Assembly (NCBI RefSeq): GCF_018327685.1
Contig: NZ_BNEL01000001.1
Location: 5,581,501-5,645,500, forward strand
Length of the DNA: 64,000 bases
Direction: 5' to 3'
DNA from: Streptomyces sp. TS71-3
GTDB lineage: Bacteria > Actinomycetota > Actinomycetes > Streptomycetales > Streptomycetaceae
Shown: one piece after another, positions 25,543 through 33,872 of the stretch
Numbering within the stretch: the stretch's first letter is position 1
Layout of the letters: the number at the start of each line of letters is the position of its first letter
Notes under the pieces: model-generated
Told to the model about the DNA's origin: nothing
Seen by the model: only the letters and a program-made list of their open reading frames with translations
The model's database searches: none
Translations under genes and position numbers: made by a program

Positions 25543-25821
25543 ATGGCTTACGAGATTCCGGTGACGCAAGCGCGGGCAGAGCTCGCCGATCTGATCAACC
25601 GCGTCGTGTACGGCGGTGAACGGGTGGTCGTCACGCGGCACGGTAAACCGCTGGTCGCCCTGGTTTCCGCCGCTGACCTGCGGCGTCTCGAAGAGGAGCC
25701 GGACGCGGCGGAGGAGCGGGTGATCAGCTCGGTATCCGCGATCGGCACGCTGCCGTCCGCTCCGCGCGAACCCCAGAGGTTCGGCATCGCCGCGGAACAC
25801 CGCGGCCCCGACGTCCACTGA
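25543..25821 (+). CDS. Phd/YefM-family antitoxin, no adjacent toxin
   Basis: A 92-residue Phd/YefM antitoxin: EIPVTQARAELADLINRV (DNA-binding helices), ERVVVTRHGKPLVALVSAADLRRLEE (core strands), then a variable tail. The usual toxin (RelE/YoeB or Doc type) is not downstream; the next gene runs the other way. It may be an orphan regulator or may act on a toxin elsewhere. Confidence 0.87.
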   Translation: MAYEIPVTQARAELADLINRVVYGGERVVVTRHGKPLVALVSAADLRRLEEEPDAAEERVISSVSAIGTLPSAPREPQRFGIAAEHRGPDVH

Positions 25822-25877
25822 GCCGCTGACAGGCGCCGCGAACGGCGTTCAAGCGCATCTGGCGCGCACCGCCGCTG

Positions 25878-26891
25878 TCAGTGGGCGCCCCTGTGCTTGT
25901 GGCCGCCGCCCCGCCGGAGCGCCGCTCCGGCCAGCACGGCGGCGAGGCCCAGTGCCGCCCAGAGCGAGAGTGCGAGCGTGGGCGCCGAGGCCCGGGCCCC
26001 GTCGAAGAAGGCGACCGAGCGCAGCAGTGACATCTCGGCGCCCGGCGGCAGCCACTGGCCGATCCGTCCGATGGGCGACGGCAGCAGGTCCGGCGCGGAA
26101 TTGGCGCCGGAGAACGGGTTGCCGAGCAGGATCATGAGGAGGGCGCCGAGCCCCGTACCCGGCCGTCCGAACAGCGCGCCGAGCCCGGCCACGCCTCCGC
26201 AGATGGCCAGCGACGCAAGCCCCAGCACGCCGGCCTCATGCCACCAGTCGCCGCTCAGGGCGCCCAGCCAGGAGTCGGTGATACCGGCCGCGACCAGGCC
26301 CACCCCGGCCGATGCCGCCACCAGCGTGCCTGCCGCTCGGAGCCCCCTCAGGCCCAGCGCGGCCACCAGGGCTCCGGTGGCCACGCCCGAGATCGTCAAG
26401 GGCAGCACGCTCGCGCTGAGCACCGCGCCGCGCGGATCGCCGGGGGGTGCCGCGACCACGTCCTCCTGTGTCGGGTGGGTGCCGGGAGGGGCGTGGTCCA
26501 CGACGGTCTCGCGGAGGAGCTGGGCCACCAGGGGGCTCGCCGCCGACGCCGTCAGCAGCTTCGGCCCGTGCGGGGTGGCGACCACGGCGCCGTAGACGAC
26601 CCGCTTCCGCATCGCTTCCCGCGCATCCGCCTCGTCCGCGTACCGGTGGATGTCGAACGCGCCCGGATGCGCGTCCAGTTGCCGCTCCACGGGGGCCGCG
26701 GCGGGGGCCGGCCCCACCACGCCGAGCGGCAGGTCCCGGGGAGCGGTACGGGATGCGGGCCAGGCGAAGGTCCACAGGGCGAGGGCGACCAGTGCGGGCA
26801 CCAGCACGATGACGGTCATCGCGCGGCGTCCGGGCGCCCTGGCCCCGGGCGCGGGCTCGGGCGCCGGGGGAGCGGCGGAGGGAGAGGACAT
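25878..26891 (-). CDS. Membrane protein, ABC-2-permease-like
   Basis: A 337-residue protein with an N-terminal Pro/Ala-rich cytosolic stretch, one helix near 28-45, an extracytoplasmic domain (about 50-160) and five or six helices from 165 to 330. The topology (one helix, large loop, helix bundle) matches ABC-2-type or YhgE/Pip-like permeases. No ATPase gene is adjacent. It is divergent from a TetR regulator with two shared operators, so repression and a role in efflux are likely inferences. Confidence 0.78.
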   Translation of the reverse strand: MSSPSAAPPAPEPAPGARAPGRRAMTVIVLVPALVALALWTFAWPASRTAPRDLPLGVVGPAPAAAPVERQLDAHPGAFDIHRYADEADAREAMRKRVVYGAVVATPHGPKLLTASAASPLVAQLLRETVVDHAPPGTHPTQEDVVAAPPGDPRGAVLSASVLPLTISGVATGALVAALGLRGLRAAGTLVAASAGVGLVAAGITDSWLGALSGDWWHEAGVLGLASLAICGGVAGLGALFGRPGTGLGALLMILLGNPFSGANSAPDLLPSPIGRIGQWLPPGAEMSLLRSVAFFDGARASAPTLALSLWAALGLAAVLAGAALRRGGGHKHRGAH

Positions 26892-26923
26892 GACTCGGCC
26901 TCGTTCCGTACCTGAGATCGTGG

Positions 26924-27000
26924 AATGATTGTTCGTTCTTTTTAGGCCTCACGCCACTGTCGCGCCGGGTTCCCGGCCTTGTCAAGAATGAATGTTCGTT
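26924..27000. promoter_or_regulatory. Paired TetR operators in the divergent promoter
   Basis: AATGATTGTTCGTT (26924-26937) and AATGAATGTTCGTT (26987-27000) are 13/14 identical and each is a pseudo-palindrome (AATGAA / TTCGTT halves). One lies near each gene start, and the centres are 63 bases apart, six helical turns. Confidence 0.75.
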
Positions 27001-27013
27001 TTAACTTGGGGGC

Positions 27014-27637
27014 GTGGCTCGTGTTTCCCAGGCGCACTTGGACGCCCGCAGGCGTCAGATCATGGACGGCGCGGCGGCGTGCTTCGCGCGGAACGGCTTT
27101 CACGCCACGTCCATGCAGGACGTGTTGAGGGAGGTGAACCTCTCGGCCGGCGCCGTCTACCGCTACTTCCGCGGCAAGGACGAGCTGATCGGCGCCATCG
27201 TCATGGAGGTGCTGGACACCCTGGGCAAGACCTTCGAAGTGGCGGCGCGGCTGAGCCCGCCCCCGCCGCCCGACGTCCTGCTGGGGCGGGCGATGGACGA
27301 CGTGCTGCGCCAGGGCAGGGGCTTTCCGCATCTGATCGTCCAGGTCTGGACGGAGACGCTGCGCAACCCCGAGCTCTCCGCCGTGATGCGGGAAGGCTAC
27401 GAGAAGGTGGTCGAGGCGTGGGTGGGGCTGGTGCGCGCGTACCAGGAGGCCGGCATGATGCGCGCCGACCTCCCCGCGGACCGGGTCGCCCGGACCATGA
27501 TCGCCACAGCTCAGGGCTTCGCCGCCCAGCAGGCCCTGTTCGGCCCGCTGCCGGTGGAGGTGCTGGAGGACGGGTTGAGGGCGCTGATGAGCATGGGGGC
27601 GGCACAGGCGGGGCCGGCGGCGTCGGACGGGGCCTGA
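27014..27637 (+). CDS. TetR-family regulator
   Basis: A 207-residue repressor: helix-turn-helix at about 12-58 (IMDGAAACFARNGFHATSMQDVLREVNLSAGAVYRYFRGKDEL) and a ligand-binding C-terminal domain. GTG 27014 follows GGGGG. Divergent from the membrane protein gene at 25878-26891; the two operator copies between them argue for joint autoregulation. Confidence 0.9.
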   Translation: MARVSQAHLDARRRQIMDGAAACFARNGFHATSMQDVLREVNLSAGAVYRYFRGKDELIGAIVMEVLDTLGKTFEVAARLSPPPPPDVLLGRAMDDVLRQGRGFPHLIVQVWTETLRNPELSAVMREGYEKVVEAWVGLVRAYQEAGMMRADLPADRVARTMIATAQGFAAQQALFGPLPVEVLEDGLRALMSMGAAQAGPAASDGA

Positions 27638-27773
27638 GCGGGGGCGCCCGGAACGGAGGGTGCCTGAGCCCGGCCGTCCTCGCGCGGGGTCGTGCCTGAG
27701 CGGGCGCCCTGGACGGAGGGTGCACGGGCGGGGCGGTGCCCGAGACACCGTCCCCGCGGCCCGCCGGTCCTTC

Positions 27774-28814
27774 TCAGGTGTGGTGCTCGGCGAGCCAGGC
27801 GTCCTCGGCCGGGTAGTCGAAGAGGTCTCTGCCGTACGCCTTGGCCATGACGGGGAACGCGGTGCGCCAGTCGCGGCCGTGGAGCCGGGCGGCGAGCCAC
27901 TCCACCGTCTCCGGCAGGGAGTCCCGGTAGCCGGTGACGGCGCGGTAGCCGAGCTCGCGTTCGGCCGCCGCCATGTCGTAGACGACCGGGTGCGCGACGG
28001 TCCAGGGCGTGTCCCCGACGCCGGCCGACGGTGGCTCGCCCGGTAGCAGCACGGTCTCGGTCCTCGCGCCCATGACGGCGTCGATCGCCGCGCCGATCTC
28101 GTGCACGGTGGGCGTGTCGGGGTCGCCGGCGTTCAGCACCCGGGATCCGGGGCGGGAGGCGGCGAGCCGGATGAGCTCGGCGAGGTTGTGCACGCTCACC
28201 GGATGGAAACGGCTCTGCCCCCGGTGCGCGAGCACCCGTACCCGCCTGCCGTCCAGGTTCCGCTTCACGAAGTACAGCTCGCGGGGCGTGCGGCAGTGCG
28301 GGCCGTGGATCGCGCCCGCCCTCAGCACCGTCGTGGGCAGCCGGTCGCCCGCCGCCGCCAACTCCTGCTCCAGGGCCACCTTGCGGGTGCCGTAGCTCCG
28401 CTCGCCCGCGGGAACCGTGGGCTGGCTCTCCAGAATGGGCACCGGGTAGCGGGGGAAGCCGTCCGGCTCCTCCTGGGTGTCGAAGCTGCGGTTCTCGGCG
28501 TCCGCGTACACCCCGCCGCTGGAGATCACCACCGCCGAGCCGATCCGGTCGGCGAGGGAGAGCAACTGCCGTGCCTCGACGCTTCCGTAGGCGACCACGT
28601 CGACCACCACGTCGGCGCCGTCCCCGAGCGCCGCCGCCAACGCCTCGCCGTCGGCGCGGTCCAGTCGCAGCGCCCTGACCCCTTCGGGCCACCGCTCGTC
28701 CCGGCCGCCGCCCCGCGACGCCGCCGTCACCGTCCAGCCGTCCTCGGCGAGCGCCCGCACCGCGGCCCGCCCGATCTGCCCGCTCGCCCCGATCACCATC
28801 GCATGTCCGTCCAT
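27774..28814 (-). CDS. NAD-dependent epimerase/dehydratase-family protein
   Basis: A 346-residue extended or atypical SDR. The Rossmann loop is VIGASGQIGRAA (7-18) and the catalytic pair lies in YGTRK (about 140-144), with SSGGVY supplying the Ser. The central HPVSVHNLAELI block is typical of epimerase/reductase-type members. Substrate unknown; there is no sugar-nucleotide gene nearby. The 137-base gap before it holds an imperfect repeat of CCTGAGCGGG...GGACGGAGGGTGC. Confidence 0.85.
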   Translation of the reverse strand: MDGHAMVIGASGQIGRAAVRALAEDGWTVTAASRGGGRDERWPEGVRALRLDRADGEALAAALGDGADVVVDVVAYGSVEARQLLSLADRIGSAVVISSGGVYADAENRSFDTQEEPDGFPRYPVPILESQPTVPAGERSYGTRKVALEQELAAAGDRLPTTVLRAGAIHGPHCRTPRELYFVKRNLDGRRVRVLAHRGQSRFHPVSVHNLAELIRLAASRPGSRVLNAGDPDTPTVHEIGAAIDAVMGARTETVLLPGEPPSAGVGDTPWTVAHPVVYDMAAAERELGYRAVTGYRDSLPETVEWLAARLHGRDWRTAFPVMAKAYGRDLFDYPAEDAWLAEHHT

Positions 28815-28916
28815 GCCCGGACCGTACGGGCGCGCCCGGCACGGCGGCCAGGGCGTTATGCCGACCGCAGAGTTCCTGGCGGGCGGCTCCGCCGCTGTGT
28901 CCGCGCCGGCGCGGGT

Positions 28917-29663
28917 TCAGCTCAGCGGCAGCCGGGGGAACCTCCTGCCGCGCGGCGCGCCGTCCTGTTCGCCCTGCTGCTCGGCGGCCTGCTCGGCCTT
29001 GACCGCGGCCGCGTACTTGTCCACGTACTCCTGGCCGGACAGCTGGAGGATGGCGTACATGATCTCGTCGGTGACGGCCCGCAGCACCGTCTTCTCGTTC
29101 TCCATGCCGTAGAAGCGCGTGAAGTCCAGGGGCGCGCCGAACCTGATCGTCACGCGGCGCCGCAGGTTCGGCACCAACTGGCCGGTCGGCTGCGCCTCGA
29201 AGGTGCCGATCATCGCGCACGGCACGACCGGAACCCGGGCCTGGAGGGCCATGGCCGCGACGCCGACCTTGCCCTTGTAGAGCCGGCCGTCGTGCGAGCG
29301 GGTGCCCTCCGGGTAGATGCCCAGCAGCTCGTCCCTGCCGAGGACGCCCAGCCCCTCGTGGATGGCCGCCTGCCCGGCCTCCTTGCCCGACCGGTCCACC
29401 GGGATCTGGCCCACGCTGTGGAAGAACGCCGCGGTGAGCCGACCCTTGATGCCGCCACCGGTGAAGTACTCGGCCTTCGCGAGGAAGGTGATGCGGCGCC
29501 TGAGGATCGACGGCATCAGGAAATGGTCGGAGAACGACAGATGATTTCCGGCGATGATCGCCGCGCCGGACTCCGGGACATGGTCGAGACCCTCGATCCT
29601 GGGCCGGAACATCAACCGCAGCAATGGGCCCAGGAAAACGTATTTGAGCACGTTGTAGACCAC
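28917..29663 (-). CDS. 1-acylglycerol-3-phosphate acyltransferase (PlsC family)
   Basis: A 248-residue glycerolipid acyltransferase. The catalytic HX4D is NHLSFSDH (His 41, Asp 46) and the phosphate-binding block is YPEGTRS (about 112-118). The GTG at 29663 is preferred because AGGGAG lies six bases upstream and homologues begin with the following VYNVLKYVFLGP helix; a GTG at 29723 would add 20 residues. Membrane-associated; acylates lysophosphatidate or a similar acceptor. Confidence 0.9.
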   Translation of the reverse strand: MVYNVLKYVFLGPLLRLMFRPRIEGLDHVPESGAAIIAGNHLSFSDHFLMPSILRRRITFLAKAEYFTGGGIKGRLTAAFFHSVGQIPVDRSGKEAGQAAIHEGLGVLGRDELLGIYPEGTRSHDGRLYKGKVGVAAMALQARVPVVPCAMIGTFEAQPTGQLVPNLRRRVTIRFGAPLDFTRFYGMENEKTVLRAVTDEIMYAILQLSGQEYVDKYAAAVKAEQAAEQQGEQDGAPRGRRFPRLPLS

Positions 29664-30458
29664 GGTGGCTCCCTGATGGCTCGGCTCCGGGCTGCGTTCT
29701 GCGACAGCGTTCTGCCAGGTCACAGCGTTGTTGAGAGGATGATCAGTCTAGGTCAGGGGTCGTCGTCTGTAACCACTTCCGATCAGAGTCGTACGGAGTC
29801 GTGACAGATGCGTCCCCTCGGCCCGCCGGGCGGCGCCTGTGGGACCTGAAGGTCCTACTTCCCCGTACGAGGGGCCCGACGACTCCCGCAGGGGCCTCCG
29901 AGGGCTGCCGCAGGTGCTTCTGACGGCCGGCGCAGGTGGTTCTGACGACTCCCCAACTCCGCGCCTTCGGGGATCCTTGCGGTGCCGGGCGCGAGACGGG
30001 GCGGACATAGAGCGGAACGCGCTGCCGGGGCGGGGGCCGTGCCGGCGGCCCGGACACCTCGGAGGTGCCCGGGGCAGGGGGTGACGGCAGAGGGGAACGG
30101 GGCTTGCGGGCGGGGTGGATGCCGGGGGAGGCGGGGCGGGGCGGTCGCGTTGTGCGGCCGTTTCCGGTGCGGTGTGCCGTGCCGGGCGGATGTCTGGGTG
30201 GGTGATTGCTTTGGCGATTATCCGGGCGCCCCCCGAATTTGTACGATTAGTTTCCTGGGTTTGTGTACCGGAGGACTTCGCGGCCGGCCGAGCGGGATGG
30301 CTGGCCGGAATCACCCGCGAGGCCAGCGGTATCGGTCCGATGGGTGAGCCGCAGGTCACGCGGTCCTTCGGAGGCGCATGACGAAGGCCACCGCATTCCG
30401 GTCGGCAAGTCAAGCGGGGAATCGGCCGAGGCCCCCCGGAGTATGCCGACTTCCGGTC
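29664..30458. other. Gene-free stretch upstream of the LmbU-family gene
   Basis: About 800 bases with no convincing gene: frames on both strands are Arg/Pro/Gly-rich without starts or ribosome-binding sites. Around 29870-29960 short imperfect repeats occur (CGCAGGTGcTTCTGACG twice). The part from about 30180 to 30260 is AT-richer than its surroundings and may be regulatory. Confidence 0.5.
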
Positions 30459-30488
30459 TTGACGGTCTGTTTTCCCGTCCCGTAGCGT
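30459..30488 (+). promoter_or_regulatory. Candidate promoter of the LmbU-family gene
   Basis: TTGACG (30459-30464) and TAGCGT (30483-30488) are separated by 18 bases, consistent with a housekeeping sigma promoter about 100 bases ahead of the TTG start at 30587. Confidence 0.45.
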
Positions 30489-30586
30489 TTTGCAAAGACA
30501 GTCGCAGGACGCCGTAGCGCGATGACGACGAGGGTGCGGGCCGGCGCGAATTCCGGCCCGAATTCTCAGCGCAGGGGGAGAGGCCA

Positions 30587-31249
30587 TTGAACAGGAAACG
30601 GGAGGACATGGCCGTCCCCCCGGCTCCGGCCCGAGGGGCGCCCCCACCGCGGCTCGGCAGGCCGCGCGCGGCCCGGGTCGAGGCGGACCAGCTCCTCATG
30701 ACCAAGGTCGGGCTCCGGTTCCCGGCCGAGCTGAGTTTCGCGGAGTGGGAGCGCGCGGGCCACCACCTCTCCCGCATCATGGATTCCTCGTCGTGGTGCC
30801 TGGGAGACTGGCTGATGTACGGCAAGGAGCATTACGCGGACCGGTATCAGCGTGCCATTCGCGCCGCCGGACTCCAGTACCAGACGCTCCGCAACTACGC
30901 CTGGGTCGCCCGCCAGTTCCCGCTGCACCGCAGGCGTCCACGGCTGAGTTTCCAGCATCACGCGGAAGTGGCGTCACTGCCGCTGGACAAGCAGGATCTG
31001 TTCCTGGACCAGGCCGAGCGGATGAAGTGGACGACCAAACAACTCCGCAGCCGAATTCAGGACGAGCGCTCCGGCGGCAAGGATCCGAGGCCCGAGTTCG
31101 CGCTGATTCCCCGCATCCAGGTGCCGAGCAACCGCCTGGTGTCCTGGCGCAGGGCGGCGGACCACTCGGGCATCGAATTCGACCACTGGGTGCTGACGGC
31201 ACTCGACCGCGCCGCGGAGCTGGAGCTGGGCGAGCTGCCCGACGAATGA
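30587..31249 (+). CDS. LmbU-family transcriptional regulator
   Basis: A 220-residue protein of the LmbU/NovE/HmtD group, cluster-situated activators of antibiotic genes. The core is recognisable: TKVGLRFPAELSFAEWERAG, SSWCLGDWLMYGKEHYADRY, LQYQTLRNYAWVARQFPL and SFQHHAEVASLPL. LmbU proteins bind DNA through an unusual C-terminal helix-turn-helix-like region. Start TTG 30587 has GGGGGAGAGG upstream; ATG 30608 has GGGAGG but only two bases of spacing. No biosynthetic genes are adjacent, so the target may lie elsewhere. Confidence 0.88.
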   Translation: MNRKREDMAVPPAPARGAPPPRLGRPRAARVEADQLLMTKVGLRFPAELSFAEWERAGHHLSRIMDSSSWCLGDWLMYGKEHYADRYQRAIRAAGLQYQTLRNYAWVARQFPLHRRRPRLSFQHHAEVASLPLDKQDLFLDQAERMKWTTKQLRSRIQDERSGGKDPRPEFALIPRIQVPSNRLVSWRRAADHSGIEFDHWVLTALDRAAELELGELPDE

Positions 31250-31461
31250 GCGGGGCCGGCCCCGCCGGATCCCGCCGGCCCTCCGGCGGCCCGGCCGAGG
31301 CGCCGTGGAACGGATCTTTCGTACGGGCGCCAGGGCGGTGCACATCCTCGGATGCGCACCGCCCGCCGACCCATGTCCGCGCTGCCCCGGCTCGCCGGCA
31401 CCGGCTGCCCGGCCGGGCCGTCGGCCTCCGCCCGGGGAGCACCGCGGTGGGGCCCCGGCAC

Positions 31462-31581
31462 CACCGCGTGCGGCGACGCGGGGCCCACGCTCGCGGTGTG
31501 TGGTGACACGGGGCCCAAGCTCGCGGTGTGTGGTGACACGGGACCCACGGCCGCGGTGCGTGGCGACGGGGGGCCCATAAC
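31462..31581. repeat. Four 30-bp tandem repeats between two regulator genes
   Basis: Units at 31462-31491, 31492-31521, 31522-31551 and 31552-31581 share the core GCGGTGTGTGGTGACACGGG-GCCCA. The two middle units are nearly identical. It sits between the convergent LmbU-family and winged-helix genes. Frames through it encode decapeptide repeats, but no start or ribosome-binding site supports translation. Confidence 0.88.
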
Positions 31582-31610
31582 CCGGTGCCCAGCGGGAGCC
31601 TGACCGGCTG

Positions 31611-32147
31611 TCACGGGCAGACGCGGGCCGGCCGCTCGGCCTCCGCCAGCGGCTCCAGCAGGTAGCCGCGTCCCCAGGCCGTGCGGATCGCGAGGTTGAC
31701 CGGGACCAGGCGTCTTCTGAGCCGCATGATGTGCAGGTCCAGGGAGTTGCGTGTGGGGTTGCTCAGCGCCGACCTGGCCAGCCGCTGCCTGAGCTCGTGA
31801 CGCGGCACGACCGCCTCGAAGCGCTCCACGAAGAGTTCCATCAGTTCCGTCTGCGTGGTGGATATCGTCACCCACTGCGCGTCGAAGTAGAGCGTGCCCG
31901 ACGAGTCGAGGACCGGGGTCCTGCGGCTGCGTGCGCGCTGGCGCAGCGTGGCGACCCGGGCCTCCAGGTCGGCCCGGGATATCGGAGCCCGCACCCAGTC
32001 CTCCCGCGGATCGCTGCACAACGGCGCCTCCGCGCCCCCCTCCACCACGAGCAGGCACGGAATTCCTTCTTGCTTGCAGTGGCTGCGCAAGTTCGCCTGG
32101 GCGGGCCATCGAACGAACTTCACATCACTATTGGAGCTCTTGAACAC
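31611..32147 (-). CDS. Winged-helix (OmpR-type DNA-binding) regulator without receiver domain
   Basis: A 178-residue regulator. The C-terminal ~90 residues (from about 88) are a trans_reg_C winged helix (STTQTELMELFVERFEAVVPRHELRQRL... LDLHIMRLRRRL... RTAWGRGYLLEP). The N-terminal part is not a canonical phospho-receiver; it begins VFKSSNSDVKFVRWP, as in regulators found beside natural-product clusters. GTG 32147 is preferred for its GGGGG at five bases; TTG 32201 is the longer option. Direct repeats lie upstream. Confidence 0.82.
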   Translation of the reverse strand: MFKSSNSDVKFVRWPAQANLRSHCKQEGIPCLLVVEGGAEAPLCSDPREDWVRAPISRADLEARVATLRQRARSRRTPVLDSSGTLYFDAQWVTISTTQTELMELFVERFEAVVPRHELRQRLARSALSNPTRNSLDLHIMRLRRRLVPVNLAIRTAWGRGYLLEPLAEAERPARVCP

Positions 32148-32194
32148 TTCGACCCCCAGAGTGAATGGTCCCTGGCGCAGACGGGCGCCAATCA

Positions 32195-32225
32195 GGATCA
32201 AAGAACACTAGCAAGCGGATCAAAG
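32195..32225. promoter_or_regulatory. 9-bp direct repeats with 22-bp period upstream of the winged-helix gene
   Basis: GGATCAAAG occurs at 32195-32203 and 32217-32225, exactly 22 bases apart. OmpR and SARP-type winged helices bind direct repeats with 11- or 22-bp periods, so this may be an autoregulatory or cross-regulatory site. The surrounding 32200-32250 is AT-rich. Elsewhere in the gap to 32477 a 12-bp palindrome, GTTCCGCGGAAC, is found at 32357-32368. Confidence 0.6.
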
Positions 32226-32477
32226 CACGGACAAGCAAAAATTAGTTTTCCTTGAGAACGTCCCGGTGGTTTCCCGTGACACCCCGGTTTCCCATGGGCT
32301 CGCTCGGATTCGGGAATGTCCCGTCGACAGGACAGTCGTCCGTGAAGGGAACTCAGGTTCCGCGGAACGCCCGCCTTTTGCGCCCGGCGCATTCCGGCGT
32401 TCGAAGATGTGACCCCCGTACTGAATTTCGCTCCGCGCCGGGGTTTCGCTCCTCCCGCGGCATTCGCGCCGTCTTCT

Positions 32478-32981
32478 TCACTCCGGCGGTGGATTCATTC
32501 CGGGGGCGCTCGTTGTGTACCGGGCGCGTACCGCGGCGCTCGCGGCCGGGCCCGCGGCGAAGACATGCGCAGCGGTGTCGACCCGGCGGCCCGTGGCCCG
32601 GTCGACCAGGACAGGGTCGACCTCCTGGCCTGTTGCCGCGTCGACCAGGACGACGCTGCGCCGCCCGGCAGGCAGCCGGCCGTTGGCCCACGCCGCCAGC
32701 GCCAGCAGCACCGGCCTCAGCGAACGGCCGAGTTCCGTGAGCACGTACGCGTCGTGGCGCGGCTCGCTGTCACTGGGCATATGGGCCATGAGGCCCGTCC
32801 TCACCAACGTGTCCAGCCTGTTGGCGACAACACCCGGTGCCCATTGACGACTGTCGCGGAACTCCTCGAAATGCGTGAGCCCGTCGTATGCGTCGTGCAG
32901 CATCTCCAGCGTCCACCAGTCGCCGATGTGCCGCACGGCCCATGTCAACGGATGGTCCTCCGCGCGCACCCCCACGGTCAT
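32478..32981 (-). CDS. HxlR-family transcriptional regulator
   Basis: A 167-residue winged-helix regulator. The HxlR domain covers residues 8-105 (VRHIGDWWTLEMLHDAYDGLTHFEEFRDS..., VVANRLDTLVRTGLM, YVLTELGRSLRPVLLALAAW); the remaining ~60 residues form a variable tail seen in several Streptomyces members. ATG 32981 follows GGAGGGA. HxlR proteins respond to aldehydes, quinones or other electrophiles; the signal here is unknown. Confidence 0.87.
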   Translation of the reverse strand: MTVGVRAEDHPLTWAVRHIGDWWTLEMLHDAYDGLTHFEEFRDSRQWAPGVVANRLDTLVRTGLMAHMPSDSEPRHDAYVLTELGRSLRPVLLALAAWANGRLPAGRRSVVLVDAATGQEVDPVLVDRATGRRVDTAAHVFAAGPAASAAVRARYTTSAPGMNPPPE

Positions 32982-33213
32982 TCCCTCCGAATACCGAGCC
33001 GGTTCCAACGAGGGCGCCGGCGGAACCGAGCCCGCAAGTAAAAGGTTGAGCGGAAAAACTTTTGCGCACACTATTACGCGGAGGTACGTGTAGGTGGTCG
33101 CTGTGTCGCCGACCTGTCAGCGCCCCGGGCAGCCGATCTCCGGCAAACGCGTGCGCACGGAAACGGCGCCGAATGCCTATGAGCCAGCGGGGTGTGGCGG
33201 TGCCCGGAGCCGG

Positions 33214-33534
33214 TCAGGCGCTGTCGCGGCGTTCCGCCCGGCGGCGCAGGGCCCGCCGGCCGCCGAGCAGCGCGAACGTCCAGGTGGCGGCGAAGGCCCA
33301 GATGACACCCGGGTTGGACGTGCTGATGCCGACCACCAGGAGGATCAGCGAGGCCAGGGCCGCCATGGCCATGAAGAAGCCACGGGCCGCGCCCGAGGCC
33401 GCCCACGCGCTGTGCAGCCGGAAGCTGAGGCGCACTGCGCGCAACCGTCGGTTCAGACGGTGGTCACGGTCGAGGGCCGCCTCCATCTCGTCCAGGATCC
33501 GTTGCTCGCGCTCGGGGAGCCGGCCTTTCGCCAT
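33214..33534 (-). CDS. DUF3040 membrane protein
   Basis: A 106-residue DUF3040 protein: conserved N terminus RLPEREQRILDEMEAALDRD and two transmembrane helices (about 52-72 and 75-92). Common in Streptomyces; function unknown. Confidence 0.9.
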   Translation of the reverse strand: MAKGRLPEREQRILDEMEAALDRDHRLNRRLRAVRLSFRLHSAWAASGAARGFFMAMAALASLILLVVGISTSNPGVIWAFAATWTFALLGGRRALRRRAERRDSA

Positions 33535-33872
33535 GGTCGCTACCTCCCACCACTCGTCTCGGCTGGCGCACGAGTGCCCGGCATCCCGGGGGCCTAACGA
33601 CACACCCCGCGCCCCACGGCCCCCGGCGGTCTGGCCGCCCGAGACCCGCGAAAGGCCCCGGTGGCCTGGGGAAGCCCGGTGGCCTGGGAGAGCCCGTGGC
33701 GCGGTCACGGTGGGCGCACGCCGGTGGTGCGCAGCGCACACAGCTGAAGGTGCTCGCCGTGCCCGGGTGACCCCTGTGCCTGGTGTGGCGGAACCGGTCG
33801 GTTCTCCCCGCGGGCCCCGCCCCCGTCTGAGATGCTTCCCGCCGAGGGACACGGAAGCGGTGGGGCGGCAAG
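33535..33872. other. Divergent intergenic region
   Basis: About 340 bases between the divergent DUF3040 and the following membrane-anchored protein gene. No coding pattern or strong dyad was seen; it presumably holds both promoters. Confidence 0.5.

Noticed and set aside
29748..30647. A 299-codon minus-strand ORF in the gap before the LmbU-family gene
   Set aside because: Arg/Pro-rich with no start context or family pattern; it overlaps the likely promoter on the other strand.
31462..31581. CRISPR-like array
   Set aside because: The units abut directly with no spacers and there are no cas genes.
31352..31603. A plus-strand ORF with decapeptide repeats (GDTGPKLAVC-like)
   Set aside because: It is only the translation of the 30-bp tandem array; no ribosome-binding site, and all frames are equally repetitive.
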